Notes: generated from the sequence alone by a model not told the origin. 12,210 nt of DNA from Bacteroidetes bacterium QH_10_64_37 (GCA_003023105.1 PXSZ01000016.1:30192-42401), one strand, 5' to 3'. Shown: positions 1-9,133, counted from the stretch's first letter. Numbers and translations: made by a program.

Positions 1-28
1 GTCGCTCGAAACCGGCGGAGCATTTTCA

Positions 29-467
29 TTGCCCTCGCAGGCGCTGGGCGATTTCGGCGGTGCGGTCCGCCTCGTTCTCCGGAGCCTTCCCGTCGGGGAG
101 CGCTACGAGGGCAGCCGGCGCGGGTCCAGGGTCGCGCTCCACGATGCCGACGGAGAAATCATCGACGCGAATGTGGCCCTGGCCAACATGGTGGGAGCGA
201 ACCGGGACGAGCTCATTGGGCGAGATGTCTCCGCTGTTCTACCGGAGGCGTCTCCCGACCTCCCGCATGACGTACAGGCGGACGCGGAAGCCCCTACCGA
301 GGCCGAAATTGGAGACCATCCCGGTCGAGATCGAGGATCGAGAGGTTACGGTGGGCGGCGAGACGGTGCATGTGCGGGCCGTCCGCGACATCTCGAAACG
401 AAAGGAATGGGAGAACGAGATTCTCCTTGCAAAGCAGGAGGCCGAGCAGCAGGACGTTTCCCTGTAA
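29..467 (+). pseudogene. PAS-domain sensor gene remnant, frameshifted
   Basis: Two plus-strand frames together read as one PAS sensor domain. Frame 2 carries a typical PAS start (ALHDADGEIIDANVALANMV, about 137-196) running on to RDELIGRDVSAVLPE (to about 247). Frame 3 carries the matching PAS end (PVEIEDREVTVGG, then VHVRAVRDISKRKEWENEI, to about 426) and the start of a coiled coil before a stop at 465-467. The frame must change between about 248 and 300, so neither frame alone makes a whole domain. PAS domains of this kind normally precede histidine kinase, cyclase or output domains. None follows here, so the gene is also cut short at its 3' end. Frame 2 is open to the window edge, so the true start is unknown; the coordinate given is an in-frame TTG. 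A sequencing error could explain the frameshift but not the missing downstream domains. Confidence 0.6.
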
Positions 468-557
468 TCGGAGTGGGTGCAATCGGGGTGGGAGATCCGA
501 GCGGCGTCTCTTTTCCGCGAGCGTGCTCTGCTCGCAGGGGATGCGGTGTCTTCTGGG

Positions 558-1433
558 TCATGCCGAAGAGGAGTGGAGAAACCGCCGGACAGGGCCGACG
601 AGGGCAGGACCCTTCTCTTCCGGCACGTAGTGGCCGACCTCTGAAAAGCGGTGCACGATGGCATCCGGGAAGAGGCCCTGCCAGCGTCGGAGACCCGCTT
701 CTGTGCCGAATGCGGGGTCGGCCATGCCCCAGCACAGCAGCGCAGGGGTGCCCCGCAGTCGATCTCGACGCGTCCAGAGTGCCCGGAGCCAATCCGCCTC
801 CGTCCGGAGGGCGCGGGCGAAGGCCCAGCACGCGTAGCGGCGCGTCCGAGTGTCCAGGGCCGCGGCGTAGGTGCGGGTCCAATCCGGCCGGAGGGGGTCG
901 GAGGAACCGGTCGTTGCGGGCATGACGAGGCGGGCGAAGGCGTTGAGCTGCTCGACGGCGAATCGGCCCGCCGGTGTGGCGAGGAGGCGGCTCGCGGCCT
1001 GGATCAGCGGGCGGTGGGGGAGGGGCCACGCCCACGTGTTCGTCAACACGAGCTGCCGGACCGTCTCGGGATGGCGGAGGGCGTAGGCCAGGCCGATGGG
1101 ACCGCCCCAGTCGTGCAGCACGAGCGTCACGTCCGAGAGGCCCAGTTTGCGGAGAAGCGTCTCCACCAGCGTGGCGTGAGCGGGGGGACGGTAGGAGAAG
1201 TCGCGCGGGGCGGCCGACCGGCCAAAGCCGAGGTAGTCGGGGGCAATGCACCGGTAGTCCGGCGTCAGGTCGCGGAGGAAGTAGCGGTAGAGGTGGGCGC
1301 TCGTGGGATTGCCGTGGAGGAAGACGACGGGCGGCCCCGTGCCCACGTCGGTATAGGCGAGAGCGCCCGACGGGGTGCGGAGCGTCTGGGCGTTTGGGCG
1401 CGGGAGCGTAGGAGCATGGGAGCGTGAGGGCAT
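558..1433 (-). CDS. Alpha/beta hydrolase, haloalkane dehalogenase-like
   Basis: A 291-residue alpha/beta-hydrolase-fold enzyme, probably cytoplasmic. The oxyanion-hole motif HGNPTS is at 40-45. The nucleophile elbow LHDWGG has Asp108 in place of the usual Ser, with Trp109 next to it. The likely catalytic acid is Asp239 (WGMADP) and the catalytic His is 268 (EVGHYV). Asn42 after HG plus Trp109 matches the halide-binding Asn/Trp pair of the haloalkane dehalogenases, so hydrolysis of carbon-halogen bonds is the best family-level guess; the actual substrate cannot be read from the sequence. Length is normal for the family. The ATG at 1433 is 16 bases beyond the stop of the upstream WYL regulator, so the two are probably co-transcribed. 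The first 20 or so residues are low-complexity and come from a repetitive DNA tract (1381-1445), so they may not belong to the fold. Confidence 0.85.
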   Translation of the reverse strand: MPSRSHAPTLPRPNAQTLRTPSGALAYTDVGTGPPVVFLHGNPTSAHLYRYFLRDLTPDYRCIAPDYLGFGRSAAPRDFSYRPPAHATLVETLLRKLGLSDVTLVLHDWGGPIGLAYALRHPETVRQLVLTNTWAWPLPHRPLIQAASRLLATPAGRFAVEQLNAFARLVMPATTGSSDPLRPDWTRTYAAALDTRTRRYACWAFARALRTEADWLRALWTRRDRLRGTPALLCWGMADPAFGTEAGLRRWQGLFPDAIVHRFSEVGHYVPEEKGPALVGPVRRFLHSSSA

Positions 1434-1445
1434 GGGAGCGGGGGA
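1381..1445. repeat. Degenerate short tandem-repeat tract
   Basis: On the minus strand this stretch is a run of irregular 7-9 base units of the types CTCCCATG, CTCACG, CTCCTACG, CAAACGCC and CAGACGC. It straddles the gap between the WYL gene and the hydrolase and codes the first residues of the hydrolase. The 16-mer CCAAACGCCCAGACGC, read here on the minus strand, recurs exactly on the plus strand near 11991-12006, next to the isocitrate dehydrogenase gene. The tract therefore belongs to a dispersed intergenic family, not to the hydrolase itself. Confidence 0.6.
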
Positions 1446-1449
1446 GTTC

Positions 1450-2406
1450 TCAGTCGAGCAGTGTGGGGGCCGACTCGTACTGGTCCGCCACCGCCTGGGC
1501 CTCGGCGGCCACCCGCTTGCGGAGTGCCCGCGGTTCGAGGATCTGTGCGTGGGCCCCCCAGCTCAGCAGCCACGGCATCACCTCCCGTTCTGTGTCGACC
1601 TTCAGGGTGAGCAGCAAACGCTCGTCGGAGAGCGTATCGCGCCGGTCCACCTCCAGCGCGGGCGGCACCTGTATGGAGGCTGCCGCCTCCGCAGAAAAGA
1701 TCACGCGGACGCGACGGTGGGGCTCGGTCGTCGGGCCGTTTGGGGACGTGCCGTAGCTGGGCGGACGCTCAAACGTGTCGTCCGTCAGTTCAAGGGCCTC
1801 CACGCTCGGCAGACGCAGGTGAACGACGCGGTTCCGCTCGTGCCCGTACCCGACGATGTGCCACGTCGTGCCCTGCTGTACGAGGCCGTACGGATTAATC
1901 GTCCGCGAGGAGGGAGGGGCAGCGGCCTTCTCCATTGTGGCCACCAGCGTTCGCTCTTCCACGAGTGCGTGCCGCACCTGACGCAGGAGGTCGTTCTCGG
2001 TCGAGTCGCCGAACACGCTGGGCGACACCAGGCCCGCGGCGCCCTGAAGGGAGAGCGCGCGCTCCCGGTCCTCGGGGGACAGGACGCCCTCCAGCTTGCG
2101 CTGGGCCGCCCGGGCCGCGGCCCGGTAGCGGCCGCCAACGTTCTGTGCTGCGTAGGCACTTCCCAGGACGAGCATGACGGCCTCGTCCGTCGTCAGTTGG
2201 ACGGGGGCGAGCAAGTACTCCTCCGGCAGCCGATAGCCCTTGCCCGGCACGCCCTGCAGCGGGATGCCGGCCTCCACCATTGCCTGCACGTCGCGGTACA
2301 CGGTGCGCTGGCTGATGCCGAGGGCGCGGGCTAGGTCCGTGGCGCGCGTCCAGGTGTCCGGCTCCAGGTGCAGCAGAATGGCGGGCCAGCGTTCGGAGGG
2401 CGTCAT
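1450..2406 (-). CDS. WYL-domain transcriptional regulator (YafY/DeoR-type)
   Basis: A 318-residue DNA-binding regulator. Residues 5-60 form an HTH_11-type winged helix-turn-helix (RATDLARALGISQRTVYRDV, then PLQGVPGKGYRL). Residues about 135-205 are the WYL domain, with GLVQQGTTWHIVGYGHERNR as its core. Residues about 230-310 match the C-terminal WCX extension. WYL proteins are usually repressors or activators that sense a small ligand or nucleic acid; the ligand here is unknown. A longer frame opens with TTG at 2448, but the ATG at 2406 is preferred because it starts just before the helix-turn-helix. The hydrolase gene follows after 16 bases and is the obvious candidate target. A CCGAG-N4-CTCGG dyad lies upstream at 2478-2491. 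Confidence 0.92.
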   Translation of the reverse strand: MTPSERWPAILLHLEPDTWTRATDLARALGISQRTVYRDVQAMVEAGIPLQGVPGKGYRLPEEYLLAPVQLTTDEAVMLVLGSAYAAQNVGGRYRAAARAAQRKLEGVLSPEDRERALSLQGAAGLVSPSVFGDSTENDLLRQVRHALVEERTLVATMEKAAAPPSSRTINPYGLVQQGTTWHIVGYGHERNRVVHLRLPSVEALELTDDTFERPPSYGTSPNGPTTEPHRRVRVIFSAEAAASIQVPPALEVDRRDTLSDERLLLTLKVDTEREVMPWLLSWGAHAQILEPRALRKRVAAEAQAVADQYESAPTLLD

Positions 2407-2477
2407 AGGGCGCGGGGCGGAGTCGCGAAAGCGGTGCGGACCCGCCAAGATAACGAAGCCGCCACCGGACTTTCATC

Positions 2478-2491
2478 CGAGTGTTCTCGGG
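2478..2491. promoter_or_regulatory. Short dyad upstream of the WYL gene
   Basis: The sequence CCGAGTGTTCTCGG is a perfect inverted repeat with 5-base arms and a 4-base spacer. It lies 72 bases upstream of the WYL start, in the 131-base gap where the promoter of the WYL-hydrolase unit must be. A role as an autoregulatory operator is a guess. It could also be the stem of a weak hairpin after the toxin gene, but no T-run follows it on the minus strand. Confidence 0.3.
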
Positions 2492-2537
2492 GGGAGTGTG
2501 GATGGGAACGAGGGGAGGAGAGCTGTGTCCCTCTTCA

Positions 2538-2870
2538 TCAATGTAGCTCCACAATGTCGGAATCAGGATTGTTCTCGAGCGCAACGACCGCATCGCGGCG
2601 TCGGCGCAGGAGGGTCTCGATCTCCTGGGTTGAGCAGTTTCCGCGACGAATCCAGACCACATTGGGAGGAGAACCTCGAAGTACACTGAATTCCCCGAAG
2701 TCGGCGTCCTTCGTCACAATTGCGAACCCTTTTTGCGCGGCAAACATCCAGATCTCGCGGTCGAGAGCCCGGTCCAAGTCGACTTCCATGACGTGGACCG
2801 AGTCTGGATACACATCATCGAGCCGGTCCACAAGTCGAGGTGACAGGTTCTGATCAAAGAGGAGCTTCAT
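2538..2870 (-). CDS. DUF5615 PIN-like protein, probable toxin
   Basis: A 110-residue protein that matches the DUF5615 family of compact PIN-like domains. The family layout is clear: MKLLFDQNLSPRLV at the N-terminus, DREIW in the middle, then TKDADFGE, and RRGNCSTQEIE near the end. Conserved acidic residues Asp6, Asp38, Asp55 and Asp57 are candidates for the metal-binding nuclease site. Members are usually the toxin half of a pair with a DUF433 protein, and that partner lies directly upstream here, overlapping by ATGA (2867-2870). RNA cleavage is inferred from the PIN fold and has rarely been shown for this family. The protein is full length with all the expected acidic residues, so the pair is probably intact. 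Confidence 0.87.
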   Translation of the reverse strand: MKLLFDQNLSPRLVDRLDDVYPDSVHVMEVDLDRALDREIWMFAAQKGFAIVTKDADFGEFSVLRGSPPNVVWIRRGNCSTQEIETLLRRRRDAVVALENNPDSDIVELH

Positions 2871-3136
2871 TTGCCCTGCACCGTTGTCCGGCGTTCTCTG
2901 TCCGCAGCATAACTGAGACAGGCACGGATGTCCTCCTCGGTGAGATATGGAAAGTCGTTTAGGAGTTGCTCAGTGGACATGCCCGACGCCAGATAGTCCA
3001 GCACGTCGTATACAGTCATGCGCATGCCCCGGATGCAGGGTTTGCCTCCCCGCTTCCCAGGCTCAACCGTGATGATGTCCCGATATTCCATGTCATTGGA
3101 GGGCGTCAACGCGGATAATTTCCTGAGCTCTTTCAT
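2867..3136 (-). CDS. DUF433 protein, probable antitoxin
   Basis: An 89-residue DUF433 protein with the family signature GKPCIRG at 31-37, then VYDVLDYLASGMSTEQLLND and a C-terminal segment TEEDIRACLSYAA. DUF433 proteins have a winged-helix-like fold and act, or are predicted to act, as antitoxins for PIN-like toxins. The stop overlaps the toxin start (ATGA), so the two are probably translationally coupled. Two ATG starts are possible: 3136 (used here) and 3091, which gives 74 residues and sits closer to the conserved core; a TTG at 3139 is less likely. A perfect 20-bp palindrome ends one base upstream of the 3136 start codon and is a good candidate for the autoregulatory operator. Confidence 0.87.
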   Translation of the reverse strand: MKELRKLSALTPSNDMEYRDIITVEPGKRGGKPCIRGMRMTVYDVLDYLASGMSTEQLLNDFPYLTEEDIRACLSYAADRERRTTVQGK

Positions 3137-3156
3137 CAAATCAGACTTCTGATTTG
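3137..3156. promoter_or_regulatory. Perfect 20-bp palindrome, putative toxin-antitoxin operator
   Basis: CAAATCAGA-CT-TCTGATTTG has 9-base arms that match perfectly around a 2-base centre. It directly abuts the ATG of the DUF433 gene at 3136. It is AT-rich compared with its surroundings. Toxin-antitoxin operons are commonly repressed by the antitoxin binding a palindrome at the promoter, so this is the likely operator. In RNA it could also fold into a hairpin over the ribosome-binding region. Confidence 0.6.
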
Positions 3157-3361
3157 GAACGGAGGTTCCCCTACCTCCGCTCAGCGCGGAGAGGAGAGGC
3201 CCATCTCCGCCACGATCGTCACCATCCCCGCCTCGAACTGGGGGGCGCCACCCTGCGAGGGGTGCCGTACGTAGGTCGGATCGGCGCCGACCTCGTCGTG
3301 GGCGCGCTCGCAGCTTTTCGTTCGCACGCCTGGCGCCTGCTCCCCTGTTTCCAGCGTCGCG
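3157..3361. other. Gap between dctP 3' end and antitoxin gene
   Basis: About 205 bases. I see no recognisable gene, and no hairpin with a T-run after the dctP stop. A minus-strand frame is open through part of it, but its translation matches no family I know. The promoter of the toxin-antitoxin pair should lie at its left end, next to the palindrome. Confidence 0.4.
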
Positions 3362-4501
3362 TTACGCGGATGTACTGGCCGTATCGTCGGGGTGGGGGAA
3401 GGCAAAGTTGGCGTACCCCAGTTCGGCCGTCCCAAACCACTGGTAGGCGTTCTCGCGGGCTTCCTTGTAGGCCTCGTAGATCGTCCGGTACTGCTTGTTG
3501 CCCGATGCCTTGTCCTCCAGCAACTGCGTCGTCACCTTCTGCGCCCGGCGCATCACTTCATCGGGGAAGCGGCGGAGTGTGGCGCCCTTGTCGAGCAGCC
3601 GGTCGAGCGCCGCCGGATTCTTGTGGTCGTACTGGGCCAGCATGTGGAGGCTGGCCTCGGCGGCGGCCGTTTCGAGGGCCTCCTGATACTGCGTGGGGAG
3701 GCTCTCGTACGCGTCCCGGTTTACGTAGAAGGTGAGGGCGGGGCCGGGCTCCCACCAGCCGGGATAGTAGTAGTACTGAGCTACCTCGTGGAAGCCGAGT
3801 TTCTCGTCGTCGTAGGGCCCGACCCACTCGGCCGCGTCGATTGCGCCTCGCTCCAGCGACGGGTAGATTTCGCCGCTGGGCAGGACCTGCGTGTTGACCC
3901 CCATCTCGCTCATCACCCGGCCGCCCAGTCCCGGAATGCGCATCTTGAGGCCGCGCATGTCCTCCAGCGAGGTGACCCCCGTTTTGAACCAGCCGCCCAT
4001 CTGCGTGCCCGTGTTGCCGCCCGGCAGGTTGACGATGTTGAAGTCGGCGAAGAGGTCGCGCATCAGCTCCATGCCGCCGCCGTAGAGCAGCCACGCGTTG
4101 TACTGGCGGGCCGTGAGGCCGAACGGCACGGTGCAGTCGAAGGCCAGCGCGGGGTTCTTGCCGATGAAGTAGTAGCTGGCCGAGTGTCCCATCTCCATGG
4201 TGCGGTTTTGCACGCTGCCCAGCACTTCGAGCGGTGGCACCAGCTCGCCCCCGGGGTACGTCAGAATCTCGAAGTTGCCGTCCGTGAGGGCCTTCAGCCG
4301 CTCGGACAGCACCTCGGCCGCGCCGTAGATGGTGTCGAGCGAGCGGCTGAAGCTGGAGGCGAGCCGCCACCGGACTTGTTGGGTGGGCTGGACGTTGGGC
4401 GCCCCGTCGCTGGCGGACGATTCTTCGTTGCCGCAGCCGGTGAGCAGGCCGGCCCCGGCGGCGCCGAGCAGGGCCTTCTTGGTAAAGTCGCGCCGTTCCA
4501 T
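3362..4501 (-). CDS. dctP: TRAP transporter substrate-binding lipoprotein (DctP/TakP type)
   Basis: A 379-residue extracytoplasmic solute receptor of a TRAP transporter. The N-terminus carries a twin-arginine motif (RRDFTKK from residue 3), a hydrophobic stretch and a lipobox LLTGC with Cys23, so it should be Tat-exported and lipid-anchored. The middle has the conserved DctP segment LEDMRGLKMRIPGLGGRVM followed by AAEWVGPYDDEKLGFHE and YYYYPGWWEPGP. That last pattern is typical of the TakP-like subgroup that binds 2-oxo acids and related carboxylates; the ligand is inferred from the family. The membrane subunits (DctQ, DctM) are not in the window, so the receptor is an orphan here or works with a transporter coded elsewhere. 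Its ATG is only 19 bases after the stop of the small 4521-4709 gene, so it may be transcribed from further upstream. Confidence 0.93.
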   Translation of the reverse strand: MERRDFTKKALLGAAGAGLLTGCGNEESSASDGAPNVQPTQQVRWRLASSFSRSLDTIYGAAEVLSERLKALTDGNFEILTYPGGELVPPLEVLGSVQNRTMEMGHSASYYFIGKNPALAFDCTVPFGLTARQYNAWLLYGGGMELMRDLFADFNIVNLPGGNTGTQMGGWFKTGVTSLEDMRGLKMRIPGLGGRVMSEMGVNTQVLPSGEIYPSLERGAIDAAEWVGPYDDEKLGFHEVAQYYYYPGWWEPGPALTFYVNRDAYESLPTQYQEALETAAAEASLHMLAQYDHKNPAALDRLLDKGATLRRFPDEVMRRAQKVTTQLLEDKASGNKQYRTIYEAYKEARENAYQWFGTAELGYANFAFPHPDDTASTSA

Positions 4502-4520
4502 AGGTCAAAGAAGTACTGAT

Positions 4521-4709
4521 TCAAAGCGCTGTCAGGGAGTGGTGGCGGGGGCGCAGGCGATTGAGGAGGAGGTCGAACTCCTCGTTCAGGGTCGCGTACA
4601 CCGCCCCGTACGCCGCGGCCTCCAGATCGTCGGTCGTCCCGGGGCGAGGCCCGTCGCCGTGAAGGTGGCGGTCGAAGGCGTCTTGCAAGTCGCGATCTCG
4701 GTTCGTCAT
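4521..4709 (-). CDS. Small protein overlapping the sigma-factor gene
   Basis: A 62-residue, hydrophilic protein of no family I can name with confidence. Its ATG overlaps the stop of the sigma-factor gene (ATGA, 4706-4709), a sign of translational coupling. The N-terminal part (LQDAFDRHLHGDGPRPG, then DDLEAAAYGAVYATLNEE) resembles the cytoplasmic head of anti-sigma proteins that follow ECF sigma genes. Full-length proteins of that kind continue into a membrane segment; this one ends soon after with FDLLLNRLRPRHHSLTAL. It is therefore either a genuinely short partner protein or a 3'-truncated anti-sigma gene. The anti-sigma reading rests on position and a short resemblance only. Confidence 0.5.
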   Translation of the reverse strand: MTNRDRDLQDAFDRHLHGDGPRPGTTDDLEAAAYGAVYATLNEEFDLLLNRLRPRHHSLTAL

Positions 4710-4945
4710 ACCGTGATCTCCTCGCGTTGGTAGCGGTCCAGTACCCAGTCCTTCAGCTTTTTGCGCCCCCGGTACAGATGGCTCTTCACCGTGCCCTCGG
4801 GGTTGTCCATGACCTCGCTAATCTGTGATACGCTCATCCCCTCCAAATGATACAGCGTGAGAGCGGTTCGGTAGTGCTCCGACAGGGCCCCGATCCCATA
4901 GCGCACGATGTCGCGCCGCTGCCGGCCCTCGGCCGTTTCGACCAC
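4706..4945 (-). pseudogene. ECF-type sigma factor lacking region 2 (sigma-4 only)
   Basis: The coded 79 residues are a clean sigma-70 region 4: ALSEHYRTALTLYHLEGMS, the recognition helix-turn-helix with EVMDNPEGTVKSHLYRGRKK, and a basic tail. Region 4 normally reads the -35 element. Region 2, which binds core polymerase and melts the -10, should lie upstream but is absent. In frame, the linker continues upstream from the GTG at 4945 to about 5050 (ARRAAVAAGFDEAPSPEGE and onward), then hits a stop at 5072-5074. The bases where region 2 should be are occupied by the complete msrC gene, so region 2 has been deleted rather than frameshifted. The only usual start codon in frame is the GTG at 4945. 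A σ4-only protein could still be made, but it cannot be a working sigma factor by itself. Confidence 0.75.
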
Positions 4946-5052
4946 GTCCTCGGCGGGGTCGGGGACGCGGTTGAGGGCCGTGCAGGCGTCGGGCGTCTCG
5001 CCCTCGGGCGACGGAGCCTCGTCGAATCCAGCCGCGACAGCAGCTCTCCGTG

Positions 5053-5565
5053 CTACTGCCCCCTGGAGGCCTCAAACTGCTTCCCCAGGTCCCGGCACAG
5101 CGCCTCCAGGTGCTGCTGGTCGGTCGTGTCGAAGGCCCCGAGCGCATCGGAGTCCACGTCGAGCACGGCCAGCAACTCCTCGTCCAGCGTCAGCACGGGC
5201 ACGACGATCTCCGACTGGGTGGACGACTGGCAGGCGATGTGGTCGGGAAACTCCGTCACGTCGGGCACCCGTTGCGTCTCGCGGGTGCGGGCCGCTGCGC
5301 CGCACACGCCCCGGTCGAAGGAGATGTGGAGGCAGCCGTGCGGGCCCTGATACGGTCCCACCAGGAGCTGTCGGTCGCCCACGGCCCGGTAGAAGCCCGT
5401 CCAGTCGTAGTGGTCGAACGAGTGGTGGAGCTCGCACGCCACCGTCGCCATCGCCGCGATCCAGTCGGTCTTGCCGTCGAGTAGCGCGTCGATGCGGCGG
5501 CGAGTGTCGGTGTAGAGCTCGGCCTTTTCGGACGCGGTGTCGGTTGCCGAATTGGCAGTAGGCAT
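5053..5565 (-). CDS. msrC: Free methionine-(R)-sulfoxide reductase (GAF domain)
   Basis: A 170-residue single GAF-domain enzyme of the fRMsr family (E. coli MsrC/YebR), which reduces free L-methionine-(R)-S-oxide using thioredoxin-type reductants in the cytoplasm. The family pattern is clear: DWTGFYR, then VGPYQGPHGCLHISFDRGVC, PDVTEFPDHIAC and SEIVVPVLTLDEELLAVLDV. The three catalytic-site cysteines are Cys78, Cys88 and Cys112, with the same 10- and 24-residue spacing as Cys84, Cys94 and Cys118 of the E. coli enzyme. Length is normal and it starts at ATG 5565. The DUF427 gene ends 33 bases upstream. Downstream, its stop lies almost exactly where the truncated sigma-factor sequence begins. 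Confidence 0.93.
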   Translation of the reverse strand: MPTANSATDTASEKAELYTDTRRRIDALLDGKTDWIAAMATVACELHHSFDHYDWTGFYRAVGDRQLLVGPYQGPHGCLHISFDRGVCGAAARTRETQRVPDVTEFPDHIACQSSTQSEIVVPVLTLDEELLAVLDVDSDALGAFDTTDQQHLEALCRDLGKQFEASRGQ

Positions 5566-5598
5566 AGAAGACAGGGATCCAGTTCCGAAAGACCGATC

Positions 5599-5883
5599 TC
5601 ACTCCGTCACCTCCACCTGGCTGGTATAGAATGCCACGTGGTCCTTGATTTCGGAGGCTTCGTCGGAGGGGTCGGGATAGTACCAGGCAGCATTCTCCGC
5701 GCGGGTGCCGTTTTCTACCAGGTCGTAGTAGTGCGCCCGGCCCTTCCACGGGCACGTGGTGCGGTGGTCGCTCGTCTGAAGGTAGTTCTCGTTCAGCGAC
5801 TCGGGCGGGAAGTAGTGGTTGCCTTCGACGACCACCGTGTCGTCACTTTCGGCGAGAACGATGTCGTTCCAGATGGCTTTCAT
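5599..5883 (-). CDS. DUF427 family protein
   Basis: A 94-residue protein that is essentially one DUF427 domain. Recognisable family features are the opening MKAIWNDIVLAESDDTVVVE, YFPPESL, the TTCPWKG segment around residue 45, and NAAWYYPDP followed by the ending IKDHVAFY. The family is widespread and has no firmly established function; I infer only a small soluble protein. The ATG at 5883 fits the family start better than the in-frame TTG at 5892. It is the first gene of the series that continues with msrC. Confidence 0.9.
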   Translation of the reverse strand: MKAIWNDIVLAESDDTVVVEGNHYFPPESLNENYLQTSDHRTTCPWKGRAHYYDLVENGTRAENAAWYYPDPSDEASEIKDHVAFYTSQVEVTE

Positions 5884-5933
5884 GGGAGTCAACTGGGTTG
5901 TAGCGGGAAGAACGAGCGGAGGCTCCGTGATCT

Positions 5934-6086
5934 TCAGTCACGGGGGATCCTCCTCGATTGTATCGTTACGTGCCTGCGGCTTTCAGGCAGAAAGACGAGA
6001 CGCTCGATGGCGTCCTCGATGGTTGCGCTCTCCGGTAGCTCTTCGACAGCACGGACAATTTTCGTTTTGGTGATCGGCTCTGGCAT
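5934..6086 (-). pseudogene. Antitoxin-like fragment
   Basis: A 50-residue frame starting at ATG 6086. The first 33 residues (TKTKIVRAVEELPESATIED, then AIERLVFL) look like the head of small orphan addiction-module antitoxins, where an ELP-x4-T-x-EDAIERL-like segment is normally followed by a segment of the KIERGL type and a GETV-SHEE-like tail. Here the tail is replaced by PESRRHVTIQSRRIPRD and a stop, so the gene appears cut or frameshifted right after the conserved part. The family link is from memory of the pattern and is tentative. No toxin gene is next to it. Confidence 0.4.
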
Positions 6087-6272
6087 GAACGGTTTCGCTC
6101 GCTCGGCTGTCGGCTCGTGATGTGGAGTCTACGGTGAGGGCCGAACGCAGGTTCGGGTTTTGATGTTGCGCCGTGTAACGTATCTTGTGTGGATCCGATC
6201 CGTCGAAGACGAGCCTGTTTGAGTGGCTCCCGCTGCACCGGATGTGCTGCGCGGAAGCGGGGACGGGACCGC
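6087..6272. other. Gap downstream of ligA
   Basis: About 186 bases between the ligA stop and the antitoxin-like fragment. I see no gene and no convincing terminator: there is no stable stem followed by a T-run on the minus strand. The promoter for the antitoxin-like fragment would have to lie here. Together with 5884-6086, it forms a 389-base stretch without an intact gene. Confidence 0.35.
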
Positions 6273-8997
<2,725 letters not shown>

Positions 8998-9074
8998 TGG
9001 TGTGAAATTGATTCCAAAGCAATCGTCAGGCTCCCGTAGACAAATGGGACCTTTTTCGTCGACTTATCTGGTCA

Positions 9075-9127
9075 TCCGATATCTTCAAGCCTGATCGCCA
9101 GCTCTATATCGGAAATCAGGGTCCGAT
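9075..9127. repeat. Three-part inverted repeat with mutually exclusive pairings
   Basis: TCCGATAT (9075-9082) pairs perfectly with ATATCGGA (9106-9113) across 23 bases. The same central arm can instead pair with TCCGAT (9122-9127) across 8 bases. The two hairpins exclude each other, as in attenuators, but operator sites for a dimeric regulator would look the same. Confidence 0.4.
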
Positions 9128-9133
9128 GAGTGA

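Noticed and set aside
558..2406. WYL regulator plus hydrolase as part of a defence island
   Set aside because: WYL proteins do occur as defence regulators, but no nuclease, helicase or other defence gene is adjacent; a regulator with a catabolic-type hydrolase is the simpler reading.
3392..4519. A 375-residue plus-strand open frame opposite dctP
   Set aside because: It is antisense to the complete dctP gene and shows no recognisable domain.
4818..5147. A 109-residue minus-strand frame across the sigma/msrC junction
   Set aside because: It is an Arg/Gly-rich out-of-frame reading of the sigma linker and the end of msrC.
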